Part shown: piece after piece, positions 1-7,996 of the stretch
Numbering within the stretch: the stretch's first letter is position 1
Layout of the letters: each line of letters starts with the position of its first letter
NCBI RefSeq assembly: GCF_042660205.1
Contig: NZ_JBHSTQ010000010.1
Location: 73,569-137,568 of the forward strand
DNA from: Sporolactobacillus kofuensis
GTDB taxonomy: Bacteria; Bacillota; Bacilli; Bacillales; Sporolactobacillaceae
Length of the DNA: 64,000 nucleotides
Direction: 5' to 3'
Program-made: the position numbers and the translations under genes
The notes under the pieces: generated by a model
What the model was told of the DNA's origin: nothing
What the model saw: only the letters and a program-made list of their open reading frames with translations
Database searches by the model: none

Positions 1-2
1 TT

Positions 3-410
3 GCGGGAACGACAATTGGGGTACGCGGTGTTATTGTTCCGCTCGTTGTAGCTTGCGCACCCTATATTGCCCGCCTGCTTGAATCAGCAATGCTTGAAGT
101 GAGTAAAGGTATTGTTGAAGCCTATCAATCAATGGGGATCTCAACCCCGAAAATCATTTGGCATGTGATTATTCGCGAAGCCCGATCGTCAATAATCCTT
201 GGATTGACCATTGCAATCATTGGTCTAATTGGTGAAACAGCAATGGCCGGATTTGTAGGTGCGGGAGGTCTTGGTGATCTCGCTTATCAATTCGGTTACG
301 TACGATTCCAGCCAGATGTGATGTACGCAGTAATTATTATCTTGATTGTGATCGTGCAGATCATTCAATCGCTTGGTAATGGTATTGCTCGAAAATTAAA
401 GAAAAATTAA
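3..410 (+). CDS. metP: Methionine ABC transporter permease, C-terminal part (truncated by window edge)
   Basis: This is the membrane permease of a MetNPQ-type importer that brings D/L-methionine across the cytoplasmic membrane. The frame is open from base 3, so the N-terminus lies outside the window. The visible 135 residues contain the permease (EAA-like) cytoplasmic loop, with VEAYQSMGISTPKIIWHVI contacting the ATPase, then GLTIAIIGLIGETAMAGFVG, the GGLGDLAYQFGYVRF signature typical of MetI/MetP permeases, and a last hydrophobic helix before a basic tail. The ATPase and binding protein are not in view. A strong hairpin terminator follows, so this looks like the end of a transcription unit or precedes a separately transcribed lipoprotein gene. 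The family is secure; the substrate is inferred from the signature. Confidence 0.9.
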   Translation, partial: AGTTIGVRGVIVPLVVACAPYIARLLESAMLEVSKGIVEAYQSMGISTPKIIWHVIIREARSSIILGLTIAIIGLIGETAMAGFVGAGGLGDLAYQFGYVRFQPDVMYAVIIILIVIVQIIQSLGNGIARKLKKN

Positions 411-423
411 GTATAATTTTTAC

Positions 424-472
424 GCCTGTTTAACGCTTGGAAGTGATCATTCTAGCGTGAACAGGCATTTTT
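424..472 (+). terminator. Rho-independent terminator after methionine permease
   Basis: GCCTGTT (424-430) pairs with AACAGGC (460-466). The inner segments AACGCT and AGCGT extend the stem with a one-base bulge, and ATTTTT follows. It lies 14 bases after the permease stop. Confidence 0.8.
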
Positions 473-557
473 AGTTTATTCATGTTAGTATGGAAATAAC
501 AGGAAATAATGATGCGTAATTACTCGGTTAACCAAGAAGACATAGAGGAGGTATTTC

Positions 558-962
558 ATGGATCGCAATAAAATTGATTGGATCATCACGACACTGCTAC
601 AATGGATATTAAATATTGTGCTCATCGCATTGGCAGTTGTACTAAGCGTCGCACTGGTTAAGGAAACCTATCAATTTTTCACCTATCTCTTTCTGAATGA
701 TAATGCTTCGTATTACCATTTGCTCGAAGGTATTCTTGTCTTCTTTCTTTACTTTGAATTTATTGCTCTCATTATTAAGTACTTCCAGGCACACTATCAT
801 TTTCCGCTGCGCTACTTTGTCTATATCGGTGTGACTGCGATTGTTCGGCTCATCATTGTTAGCCATGATCATCCCGAATCAGTCTTGATGTATGCCATTG
901 CGATTCTCGTACTTGTAGGGGCTCTCTACATCGCAAATACAAAGATGCTGAAACGGGAGTAA
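558..962 (+). CDS. PsiE-like phosphate-starvation-inducible membrane protein
   Basis: A 134-residue integral membrane protein with four predicted helices (about residues 12-36, 52-77, 83-103 and 108-127). The pattern of short polar loops, LLEGILVFFLYFEFIALI in helix 2 and a His-rich HYHFPLRYFVYIGVTAIVR stretch matches the PsiE family (DUF/PF06146), whose biochemical role is unknown; E. coli psiE responds to phosphate starvation. A good ribosome-binding site (GAGGAGG, 545-551) supports the ATG at 558. It appears monocistronic: a terminator precedes it and ppaC follows after 114 bases. No PhoP box was recognised, so phosphate control here is untested. Confidence 0.8.
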   Translation: MDRNKIDWIITTLLQWILNIVLIALAVVLSVALVKETYQFFTYLFLNDNASYYHLLEGILVFFLYFEFIALIIKYFQAHYHFPLRYFVYIGVTAIVRLIIVSHDHPESVLMYAIAILVLVGALYIANTKMLKRE

Positions 963-1076
963 TCAAGTTGTAAATCCAACTCTTGAAATTCCGATTGACA
1001 TAAGGTAAGGTTTTGTTGAACGCTATGCGCGGGATTTTTTGTGAATAGCCAAATTAAGTGACTAAGGGGTAGAAAA

Positions 1077-2006
1077 ATGGGAAAAATGCTTGTTTTTGGG
1101 CATAAGAGTCCTGATACGGATGCGATTTGCTCTGCAATCGCGTTTGCTGATCTTAAGAAACAACTTGGAGAAGATGTAGAACCTGTTCGCCTAGGTGATT
1201 TGAATGGCGAAACGGAATATGTGCTGAAACATTTTGGTGCTGACGTGCCGCGTTTGGTCAAGACCGTAGCAAACGAAGTACCGGCTGTTTACTTGGTTGA
1301 CCACAACGAACGCGCACAAAGCGTTGATGACATTGAAGACGTAGACGTACTCTCTGTTGTTGACCACCACCGTATTGCCAACTTTGAAACCAAGGCACCG
1401 CTCTACTACCGTGCTGAACCGGTTGGCTGCACCGCAACGATTATCAACAAACTCTACAAAGAAGCAGGCATCGCCATTCCGAAAACGATCGCCGGACTGA
1501 TGCTGTCTTCAATTATCTCCGACACATTACTGTTCAAGTCGCCGACATGCACAGAGGAAGACGTTAAGGCTGCTAAGGAACTGGAAGCAATTTCCGGAGT
1601 TGATACACAGACTTATGGTTTGGACATGCTTAAAGCAGGAACCAACATTGCCGATAAGTCCGCTGAAGAATTGATCGCTATCGACGTAAAACCATTTGAA
1701 ATGGGAAAATACGCGGTAGAAATTGCTCAAGTAAATGTTGTCGATACGAATGATGCGCTTTCACGCCAGGCAGATTTAGAAGCTGCGATCACTAAAGAAA
1801 TTGAGGCGAAAAACCTTGATTTGTTCGTTCTTGCAGTGACAAACATTTTGACCAGTGATTCAGAGGCATTGATTCTTGGTAAAGCAGCAGCCGCCGCTGA
1901 GAGTGCCTTTAATGTGACACTGGATAATAATACTGCGACACTCAAAGGCGTTGTTTCTCGAAAGAAACAAATCGTTCCAGTACTTACTGAAGAACTGACA
2001 AAATAA
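1077..2006 (+). CDS. ppaC: Manganese-dependent inorganic pyrophosphatase (family II)
   Basis: Hydrolyses cytoplasmic pyrophosphate to two phosphates, pulling biosynthetic reactions forward. The 309-residue length is typical of family II enzymes. The N-terminal DHH domain shows the metal ligands H9, D13 and D15 (FGHKSPDTDAI), D75 in VDHNE and the D96-H97-H98 triad (VVDHHR). The C-terminal DHHA2 domain ends in the substrate-binding S294-R-K-K-Q motif. The ATG at 1077 has an AAGGGG ribosome-binding site at 1063-1068. A clear terminator follows, so it is a single-gene unit. Confidence 0.97.
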   Translation: MGKMLVFGHKSPDTDAICSAIAFADLKKQLGEDVEPVRLGDLNGETEYVLKHFGADVPRLVKTVANEVPAVYLVDHNERAQSVDDIEDVDVLSVVDHHRIANFETKAPLYYRAEPVGCTATIINKLYKEAGIAIPKTIAGLMLSSIISDTLLFKSPTCTEEDVKAAKELEAISGVDTQTYGLDMLKAGTNIADKSAEELIAIDVKPFEMGKYAVEIAQVNVVDTNDALSRQADLEAAITKEIEAKNLDLFVLAVTNILTSDSEALILGKAAAAAESAFNVTLDNNTATLKGVVSRKKQIVPVLTEELTK

Positions 2007-2033
2007 TATAAGCGCTTGAAGGATAAATACAGG

Positions 2034-2066
2034 CAAAGGGTGAAGATCTCCCTTTGTCTTTTTTTT
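2034..2066 (+). terminator. ppaC: Terminator after ppaC
   Basis: CAAAGGG (2034-2040) and CCCTTTG (2050-2056) form a seven-pair stem with a nine-base loop, directly followed by TCTTTTTTTT. Confidence 0.88.
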
Positions 2067-2149
2067 ACACGATAAGAGCGTATAAAAAGTAATCATGTAT
2101 TACTAGGATGAACGGCATTTACTTAGTCGAAATTTAGGCTCAAACACGA

Positions 2150-2320
2150 AAGTGCGAGACTCCTGTGGGAATGCGAGCCAGGGGAGACCCCGCAGATAGC
2201 AGATTGAACGAGGAGGCTTCCGGATCGCCCGCGGAAAGCGAGCAGCTGAAGTGTCATATATACACAAGTTTGGAGATTTAAGCCGCATAAGGAGTGGACC
2301 AGGCTTAGCCTGGTTTTTCG
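2150..2320 (+). repeat. Dispersed GCGAGAC-type non-coding repeat, copy A (full length) with terminal hairpin
   Basis: A GC-rich non-coding element starting AGTGCGAGACTCCTGTGGGA, followed by blocks GGGGAGACCCCGCAGA, CGAGGAGGCTTCC, GCCCGCGGAAAGCGAGCAG and a closing hairpin ACCAGGC-TTA-GCCTGGT plus TTTTT (2298-2318). The same blocks in the same order occur at 63043-63230, and shorter versions at 11099, 27104 and 61798, all on the plus strand. Similar elements are common between genes in Bacillales genomes. No protein frame is conserved between the copies. The terminal hairpin would act as a terminator in the plus direction. It fills most of the 450-base gap between ppaC and the nitroreductase. 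Confidence 0.8.
2298..2318 (+). terminator. Hairpin terminator closing repeat copy A
   Basis: ACCAGGC (2298-2304) and GCCTGGT (2308-2314) form a perfect seven-pair stem with a TTA loop, followed by a T run. The identical architecture ends repeat copy B at 63209-63230. Confidence 0.75.
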
Positions 2321-2456
2321 AAACTTATCTATTCCCAAGCCCGTTCTTCTCCGAAAGTTGCTCTCGTGTTCTACTTCAGTATCTTATTCATGCGTGAAAA
2401 TCTTGAAACACGTATAATGAAAAAAAGATTTCATTTATAAGGGAGACTCAAGATTC

Positions 2457-3197
2457 ATGTACAACTCGACCATCAACACGCTATTGAATCATCGTTCGAT
2501 TCGCAAATTCAAAGACCAGCCGTTAACGGATGAACAAATAAAACTACTTGTGACCTGTGCTCAAGCAGCCTCAACCTCTAGCTTTACACAATCCTTTTCC
2601 ATTATTGGTGTGGAAGATCCAGAGATAAAGAAAGAACTAAGTCAAATTTCAGGTCAATCCTATGTTGAAGAAAATGGCTATTTCTTTGTATTTGTGGCTG
2701 ATCAGTACCGTAATCATCAAATTGGTGACCAGCATGATGCCGACACATCGGTACTGGATACCACGCAGAGATTAACAGTAGCGCTTGGTGATGCAGCGTT
2801 TGCCGCCCAGAACATGGCGATTGCTGCTGAGTCGATGGGATTAGGTATCTGTTATATTGGCAGCATTCAGAATAATATTCAAAGAACTGCTGATCTCTTG
2901 CAACTTCCAAAGTATACATTCCCGGTTTTTGGTATGGCCGTTGGTTATCCGGACCAAACTCCGGAAAAGAAACCGCGTCTTCCCTTCAACGCTGTTTTTC
3001 ATAAAAATGTGTATAGGAAAACGACGAGTAACGATGAATTGAACGGCTATGATGATCAAGTTGCTAACTATTATTCGACAAGAAGCGGTGGACAGCGTAA
3101 TGAGACATGGACACAGCAAATTGCAGAGGGATTAAGTGCGCCAGCACGTATGGCACTAAAACCATTTCTTGAGAAACAGCAGCTGGGCAAACGTTAA
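2457..3197 (+). CDS. nfrA: NADPH-dependent FMN oxidoreductase (NfrA-type nitroreductase)
   Basis: A 246-residue flavoprotein of the NfsA/FRP nitroreductase family that uses NAD(P)H to reduce flavins, nitro compounds or disulfides in the cytosol. The N-terminus carries the FMN-binding LLNHRSIRKFKDQPLT motif, followed by CAQAASTSSFTQSFSIIGV; the middle has AAQNMAIAAESMGLGICYIG, and the C-terminal half has VGYPDQTPEKKPRLP, the NfrA signature. The preceding GGGAGA ribosome-binding site supports the ATG. A TATAAT sequence at 2413-2418 is a possible -10 element, without a good -35 partner. The next gene starts two bases after the stop, indicating co-transcription and probable translational coupling. 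Confidence 0.93.
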   Translation: MYNSTINTLLNHRSIRKFKDQPLTDEQIKLLVTCAQAASTSSFTQSFSIIGVEDPEIKKELSQISGQSYVEENGYFFVFVADQYRNHQIGDQHDADTSVLDTTQRLTVALGDAAFAAQNMAIAAESMGLGICYIGSIQNNIQRTADLLQLPKYTFPVFGMAVGYPDQTPEKKPRLPFNAVFHKNVYRKTTSNDELNGYDDQVANYYSTRSGGQRNETWTQQIAEGLSAPARMALKPFLEKQQLGKR

Positions 3198-3199
3198 AA

Positions 3200-4057
3200 A
3201 TGTCTGGGATGCCGTGGGTGTCAATCGCGTTGAAGATTATTGGATTAACCATTTCTGAATGGTTTTCTCTTCTCGGTGGTCTGATTGTTTTTGGTTTTCT
3301 TTTTGGGCTTCTTGAGCGAGAAACGAACAGTCGCATGATTCGCACGTTTGGGATAAAGGGGATCTACTTTACTGCTTGGTTGGGCACACCGATCCATGAA
3401 CTTAGCCATGTCGTGATGTGCTTGGTTTTTCGTCATAAAGTCACCGAGGTGAAGTTGTTTCAGGCAATTGGTCCAGATGGAACGATTGGTTACGTTCGCC
3501 ATACGTATCGTCCAGATCGTCTTTACCAGAGAATCGGTAATCTTTTTATCGGGATCGCACCCTTAATTGGTGGAAGCCTAAGTATTGCATTTTGTGCCCG
3601 ATTGTTTTTATCGAGTGATGTATCATTATTTTCAAGTGATCGTGCAAACGCACCATTATTTTTTTCATTATTGGATCTGCCTTCGTGGGTAGTGCTTTGG
3701 AAGGCGGTATTTGCTCTTTTTCAAAGTCTCTTTGTGGTAGATCATTTTTCAAATGTGTGGTTTTGGGCATTTATGTTGATTGCGCTCTGCGTCTCTTCAC
3801 GTATGTCGCTCAGTCCAGAGGATATTCGAGGTGCGCAGAGCGGGACGGGTGCGTTACTGGTGCTGTTTTTGATTGTAAATACCTTAAGCAGCCTTCTTGA
3901 TCATGGGTTGTATCAACAGATGATGCACGGGATTGCGAGATTAAATTTTATTATGCTACTGATGCTCAGTTTATCACTTTTCTTTGCGTTCCTTATTTTT
4001 CTAATTAGCAGTTTGTTGGAATTTGTTATACGGTATATTAAGCGTAGAAATTCATAA
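3200..4057 (+). CDS. Multi-pass membrane protein with HELSH zinc-protease-like motif
   Basis: A 285-residue membrane protein of unassigned function. Hydrophobic helices lie around residues 20-40, 50-80, 112-135, 150-175, 178-200, 212-235 and 245-275. Within the second region is GTPIHELSHVVMC, where H66-E67-x-x-H70 matches the HExxH metal site of M50-type intramembrane metalloproteases. A second canonical motif (NPDG/LDG type) is not obvious, so proteolytic activity is unproven. It begins two bases after nfrA and has no strong ribosome-binding site, suggesting coupled translation and a shared redox- or envelope-stress context. It might equally be a non-catalytic M50-like protein. Confidence 0.65.
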   Translation: MSGMPWVSIALKIIGLTISEWFSLLGGLIVFGFLFGLLERETNSRMIRTFGIKGIYFTAWLGTPIHELSHVVMCLVFRHKVTEVKLFQAIGPDGTIGYVRHTYRPDRLYQRIGNLFIGIAPLIGGSLSIAFCARLFLSSDVSLFSSDRANAPLFFSLLDLPSWVVLWKAVFALFQSLFVVDHFSNVWFWAFMLIALCVSSRMSLSPEDIRGAQSGTGALLVLFLIVNTLSSLLDHGLYQQMMHGIARLNFIMLLMLSLSLFFAFLIFLISSLLEFVIRYIKRRNS

Positions 4058-4087
4058 TATACAAGGAGTTCGCGAGGGGGAATGGCC

Positions 4088-5134
4088 GTGAGTCAATATA
4101 GAGCCTATATAGGTACTTATACGAAAGGAAAAAGTGAGGGCATCTATTCATTTGTATTAGATACAGCACGAAAGCAACTCACCGCACTCGAGGCAGTAGC
4201 ACAACTCGGTAACCCTACTTATCTTGCCGTAAGTGAGGACAATCACTATCTTCATGCTGTTGAAAAGAAGGGTGCTCTTGGTGGTGTTGTGTCATTCGCA
4301 ATTGGTGAGTCGGGAAAGCTTGTCCGGTTAAATGAGCAACTGGCAGAAGGTGCATCACCATGCTATGTCAGTGTCAATCGATCAAACGGTTGCGTGTTGA
4401 CTGCTAACTATCATAAAGGGACTGCTGACAATTATCCGGTAACAAATGAGAACGGGGTTCAGGCTGTTGCGGGTGTTGTGCAGCATAAAGGTTCAGGTAC
4501 AGATCCAGATAGGCAAGAAGGACCGCATGTTCATTATGCGGATTTCACCCCTGATGAGCGTTTCGCGGTGACGGTTGATCTAGGCATTGATGAACTGACG
4601 ACATACAGTCTCTCAAAGGGGAAATGGATAGTTCAGCATACCTTGAACCTCAAACCAGGGACAGGGCCACGTCATTTGGCCTATCATCCGTTTGCTTCAT
4701 TTGCTTACGTGATGTCGGAGCTCAGTTCAGAAGTTATTGCCCTACAATTTGATGCGAAAAGCGGATCTTTTTCAGTAATTCAAACACTAAGTGCTCTTCC
4801 TGCCGATTATTCTGGGCACAATCAAGGCAGCGCGATAAAAGTCAGTGCCGATGGTCGATTTGTCTATGTCTCCAATCGAGGACATAATAGTTTGGCTGTC
4901 TTTCATGTGGACTCAAGAAGTGGGAAGCTGACTTTAGTTCACCATGTAGGGACAAAGGGGGATTGGCCGCGAGACTTTGAACTCGACCCTAGTGGAAAAT
5001 TCTTAGTTGTTGCCAACCAAAATTCTGGAGACCTCGTTCTCTTCGAGCGTGATGCTGAATCCGGATTATTGTCTATGCTCGATTCAAAACTGAATGTACC
5101 TGATCCGGTATGTATTAAATTTCTGCATGTTTGA
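4088..5134 (+). CDS. pgl: 6-phosphogluconolactonase-like seven-bladed beta-propeller (lactonase family)
   Basis: Likely hydrolyses 6-phosphogluconolactone to 6-phosphogluconate in the oxidative pentose phosphate pathway, as the YkgB/Pgl lactonase family does. The protein shows repeated beta-propeller strands (YIGTYTKGKSEGIYSF near the start, PCYVSVNRSNGCVLTANYHKG, GPHVHYADFTPDERF, GTGPRHLAYHP, SADGRFVYVSNRGHNSL and WPRDFELDPSGKFLVVANQ), matching the family. The ribosome-binding site GAGGGGG (4074-4080) sits seven bases before a GTG at 4088, whereas an in-frame ATG at 4082 is too close to it. The GTG, giving 348 residues, is therefore preferred. The protein is cytoplasmic, with no signal peptide. 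No terminator was seen between it and the convergent DUF1450 gene. Confidence 0.9.
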   Translation: MSQYRAYIGTYTKGKSEGIYSFVLDTARKQLTALEAVAQLGNPTYLAVSEDNHYLHAVEKKGALGGVVSFAIGESGKLVRLNEQLAEGASPCYVSVNRSNGCVLTANYHKGTADNYPVTNENGVQAVAGVVQHKGSGTDPDRQEGPHVHYADFTPDERFAVTVDLGIDELTTYSLSKGKWIVQHTLNLKPGTGPRHLAYHPFASFAYVMSELSSEVIALQFDAKSGSFSVIQTLSALPADYSGHNQGSAIKVSADGRFVYVSNRGHNSLAVFHVDSRSGKLTLVHHVGTKGDWPRDFELDPSGKFLVVANQNSGDLVLFERDAESGLLSMLDSKLNVPDPVCIKFLHV

Positions 5135-5172
5135 TGCAAGGGGAGAGGAATCTTCTGAATAGAGCAGGTACT

Positions 5173-5424
5173 TTATTGTAGCTCCTGCAATTCTTCATCA
5201 ACTTTCTGTTCAATTTTATCTAAGCATTCATCAACAGTATTTGCGAAAATGCGGCGTCCATTGACAATTGCAAAAGGCTTCAGACTGCACATACCACAGA
5301 CATTAAGACAATCATAGTTCATCACCGCAACTTCGGGGTGTTGGGCTATTTTTTCCAAATGCTGGACGGTCAGCGATCCGTAATCACATACCTCAATCGT
5401 TACCAGTCCCAATCCATCGTTCAT
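5173..5424 (-). CDS. DUF1450 (YuzB-like) small cysteine-rich protein
   Basis: An 83-residue cytosolic protein of unknown function. It matches the DUF1450/YuzB family: an N-terminal strand (LVTIEVCDYG), a helix, YDCLNVCGMCSLKPFAIVNG with a conserved C-x3-C-x2-C cluster that could bind a metal or undergo thiol chemistry, and a C-terminal acidic helix. An in-frame frame upstream would add 23 residues, but the ribosome-binding site AAGGAGG (complement of 5432-5438) lies seven bases before the ATG at 5424, fixing the start there. It follows sodA on the same strand, separated by a strong hairpin, so it probably has its own promoter. Confidence 0.85.
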   Translation of the reverse strand: MNDGLGLVTIEVCDYGSLTVQHLEKIAQHPEVAVMNYDCLNVCGMCSLKPFAIVNGRRIFANTVDECLDKIEQKVDEELQELQ

Positions 5425-5519
5425 AATCCATCCTCCTTGAAATGTGCCTAAGCGGGTCATAACTATTCCTATTTTAGCGATGCCCCTCCACAAAAATCAA
5501 GCTAGGTGCAAGACATAGA

Positions 5520-5550
5520 AATCCCGAAGCAGGTTTGCTGCTTCGGGATT
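5520..5550 (-). terminator. sodA: Strong hairpin downstream of sodA
   Basis: A perfect 13-pair stem (AATCCCGAAGCAG, 5520-5532, with CTGCTTCGGGATT, 5538-5550) and a five-base loop. On the minus strand it is followed by the weakly T-rich TTCTATGTCTT. It lies just after the sodA stop. Confidence 0.7.
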
Positions 5551-5555
5551 CTTAG

Positions 5556-6188
5556 TTAAAGGACTGTTTTGGTTGCGCATGTCTTGTCATAAACGCCGGA
5601 GACAAAATCCCAGTTGATGACGTTAAAGAAGTTGTTAGCATACTCCGGACGCCGGTTCTGGTACTTGAGATAATAAGCATGCTCCCAGACATCGAGTCCG
5701 AGCAGTGGGGTGGCGCCGTCCATGAGCGGACTATCCTGATTCGGCGTGTTGGTGACTTTCAAAACATTGAGCTTTGTTACAGACAGCCAAGCCCATCCAG
5801 AGCCGAATTGGCCGGTCGCTGCATTTGTAAAGGCTTCCTTAAATTTGTCAAAGCCTCCGAGCTGTTTGTCGATTGCTTCTGCGAGTGCACCGGTCGGTTT
5901 CTGCGAACCGCCGGGGATTAGCACCTTCCAGAAAAAGCTGTGATTATAATGACCGCCAGCGTTGTTACGAACAGCTGTCCGAATATCCTCAGGGACTTTT
6001 TCCAGATGCATAATCAAATCAGTCAACGAACTGTGTTCGAGTTCCGGGTGCTTGTCAAGTGCAGCGTTTAGGTTCGAGACGTACGTTTGATGATGCTTAT
6101 CGTGATGAATGAGCATCGTTTCCTTATCAATGTACGGTTCCAGAGCATCAGGAGCAAATTCGAGTGCGGGCAGTTCAAAATGACTCAT
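5556..6188 (-). CDS. sodA: Superoxide dismutase, Mn/Fe family
   Basis: Converts superoxide into oxygen and hydrogen peroxide in the cytoplasm. The 210-residue protein begins FELPALEFAPDALEPYID and has the full set of metal ligands: H28 (in MLIHHDKHH), H82 (GGHYNHSFFW), and D165 with H169 (DVWEHAYY). These, with the Mn/Fe SOD fold, make the assignment secure; manganese versus iron cannot be settled from sequence alone. AAGGAGG lies just upstream of the ATG at 6188. A longer in-frame extension reaches back to 6455 but runs through non-coding repeats and is rejected. Its partners in oxidative defence within the window are MsrA and NfrA. Confidence 0.97.
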   Translation of the reverse strand: MSHFELPALEFAPDALEPYIDKETMLIHHDKHHQTYVSNLNAALDKHPELEHSSLTDLIMHLEKVPEDIRTAVRNNAGGHYNHSFFWKVLIPGGSQKPTGALAEAIDKQLGGFDKFKEAFTNAATGQFGSGWAWLSVTKLNVLKVTNTPNQDSPLMDGATPLLGLDVWEHAYYLKYQNRRPEYANNFFNVINWDFVSGVYDKTCATKTVL

Positions 6189-6279
6189 AGAGACCCTCCT
6201 TTGTACCAAATCAATTGCCAACCCCAATTCTATTGAATCAAACGATCGGCATTCTAAGCAATTATTCTGCCTCAACACC

Positions 6280-6475
6280 TGCACTTTTATGCGAGAAGCA
6301 TTTAATCCAGCAAAAATAGGATTTAATTTGGAAAAAAGGCTTCTTAATCCGGCAAACTTAGAATTTAATCCGGTGAAAAGGCCGATGAATTTGGGCCGAA
6401 ATTCCCCGCACAAACGGATTGAAAAATCGCGCAAAACGAGTCTGAACTTACACAAAACTGCTGAATTTCCGGTGT
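6280..6475. repeat. Degenerate TTTAATCCGG short-repeat array (first locus)
   Basis: The 373-base gap between sodA and the amidohydrolase gene holds loosely repeated 20-24 base units built on TTTAATCCGGCAAA: CATTTAATCCAGCAAAAA (about 6300), GATTTAATTTGGAAAAAA (6319), TCTTAATCCGGCAAAC (6342) and AATTTAATCCGGTGAAAAGG (6362), then more decayed copies. The same motif occurs at 58058-58320. No gene, promoter or known RNA was recognised in it. Confidence 0.65.
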
Positions 6476-6561
6476 AAAACCCTTAGCCCAATCGTATTCC
6501 AAATAGTAAAAATGCGTGGCACGCCGCCCCGCATCCTCATACCGCATCCGTTCACCAATCA

Positions 6562-7914
6562 TTAAACACGAATGCCTGCGCGTTTCATCAATCGTTGGAT
6601 GGCCTGTTCTGATTCTTTTAAAACAAATGTTTGATTAATGGTTTTCATTTGCCTATTTTCCATGACCACACGTCCATCGATAATGGTGGATTCAACATCT
6701 GAACGTATTGCCGAATAGACAATCCGTGAAATCGGATCGGTGCCGAATGAAGGATTGCAGTGAAATCCATTGAGATTGAGAATGGCAAGATCTGCCTTCT
6801 TTCCGGCTTCCAGGCTGCCGATGTCTTGATCCATGCCAACGGCACGTGCACCGTCTATCGTAGCCATCCTGAAAATCTGGCGGGCATTCATCGCCGTTGG
6901 ACCATGAACAGGTTTATGGATAAGCGCCGCTAGTCGCATTTCGTTAAACATATCAAGGTTATTGTTGCATGGTGCACCATCGGCACCGAGTCCGAGATTA
7001 ATACCCATGTCAATCATCTGGGGTACCTGAGCAATACCGGAGGCAAGCTTCAGGTTAGAGCCAGGGCAATGACTCACGTGCACACCGCGTTTTTTAATAA
7101 TTTCTTTTTCCTCTTCACTTAGCCACACGCAATGGGCGAGGATCAGCCGTTTTCCAGCTAGGCCTATATGGTCAAGGTATACGATATTGCGCATACCTGT
7201 GTCCTGTTCAACAATGGCGATCTCGCCCCTATTTTCCGATGCGTGTGTGTGTACGAAGACATTGTAGTGATCCGCAAGATCACGAACCTGTGTAAGCAGC
7301 GATTCTGTGCAAGAGATAACAAATCGTGGTGCGAATGCATAGCGAATTCTGTTGTGATCGTAACCGTTCCATTTCTCCAACAAATCCACACTTTCACGAA
7401 TCGATGATTCCGTTTGTTCTTGAAGCCCAAGTGGGACATCCTCACCTTTATCCATCATTACTTTTCCGGAAAGCGCACGAATCCCGCTCTCAGCAATCGC
7501 CTGAAATGCTTCGTTCGTGTAGTGAACGGTTTCCATATCGACAATTGTCGTTGACCCACCGGAAATAAGCTCACCAATACCGAGCAGTGCAGACAGATAG
7601 ATCGACTCCTGATCATGGGACGCTTCCAATGGCCAAATTCGAGTGCGAAGCCAATCCATTAATTCCAAATCATCTGCCTTTCCTCGGAATAAGGTCTGGC
7701 ATAAATGAATATGTGTTTGTATAAATCCAGGGATAACGGTACGTCCAGTCCCATCAATGACCTGATCTGCCGGATCAGGTTTGATCTCTGGACCTACGGA
7801 TACAATCCGGCTGTCTTCAATGAGCAAATCACCATGCAGAATTTCTTCAGCAACGTTCATGGTAATGATTTCAGCGTTTTTGATAACAATTCTGTCCAAA
7901 TCAATCATCTCCAT
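6562..7914 (-). CDS. TRZ/ATZ-type amidohydrolase, probable purine or deoxyadenosine-type deaminase
   Basis: A 450-residue metal-dependent hydrolase of the amidohydrolase superfamily (MtaD/SsnA/TrzN branch), which deaminates heterocyclic amines such as guanine, 8-oxoguanine, S-adenosylhomocysteine or 5'-deoxyadenosine. Metal and catalytic residues are present: H68 and H70 (TH-IH), H224 and E227 (HTHASE), H261 (AHCV) and D312 (GADGAP). The motif TLFRGKADDLELMDWL is typical of this branch. The leader holds a guanine-class riboswitch, which makes a guanine- or purine-deaminating role attractive; this is inference. The start is uncertain. ATG at 7914 gives the family's usual length; ATG at 7941 or 7908 are alternatives, and upstream frame extension enters the riboswitch. 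Confidence 0.88.
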   Translation of the reverse strand: MEMIDLDRIVIKNAEIITMNVAEEILHGDLLIEDSRIVSVGPEIKPDPADQVIDGTGRTVIPGFIQTHIHLCQTLFRGKADDLELMDWLRTRIWPLEASHDQESIYLSALLGIGELISGGSTTIVDMETVHYTNEAFQAIAESGIRALSGKVMMDKGEDVPLGLQEQTESSIRESVDLLEKWNGYDHNRIRYAFAPRFVISCTESLLTQVRDLADHYNVFVHTHASENRGEIAIVEQDTGMRNIVYLDHIGLAGKRLILAHCVWLSEEEKEIIKKRGVHVSHCPGSNLKLASGIAQVPQMIDMGINLGLGADGAPCNNNLDMFNEMRLAALIHKPVHGPTAMNARQIFRMATIDGARAVGMDQDIGSLEAGKKADLAILNLNGFHCNPSFGTDPISRIVYSAIRSDVESTIIDGRVVMENRQMKTINQTFVLKESEQAIQRLMKRAGIRV

Positions 7915-7947
7915 TTGTATATTGGTTCTTGGACCCTTCATATTCCT

Positions 7948-7996
7948 GAAAAACAAAAAAAGACTACGAAAAAATATGCATGCATATTTTTCGTAG
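7948..7996 (-). terminator. Riboswitch expression-platform terminator
   Basis: On the minus strand CTACGAAAAATATGCA (7996-7981) pairs with TGCATATTTTTTCGTAG (7980-7964) with one bulged base. It is followed by TCTTTTTTTGTTTTT. Its 5' arm is the 3' strand of aptamer helix P1, making the two mutually exclusive. Confidence 0.9.

Noticed and set aside
6189..6455. N-terminal extension of superoxide dismutase
   Set aside because: The extension is encoded by TTTAATCCGG repeats; AAGGAGG and the canonical SOD start are at 6188.
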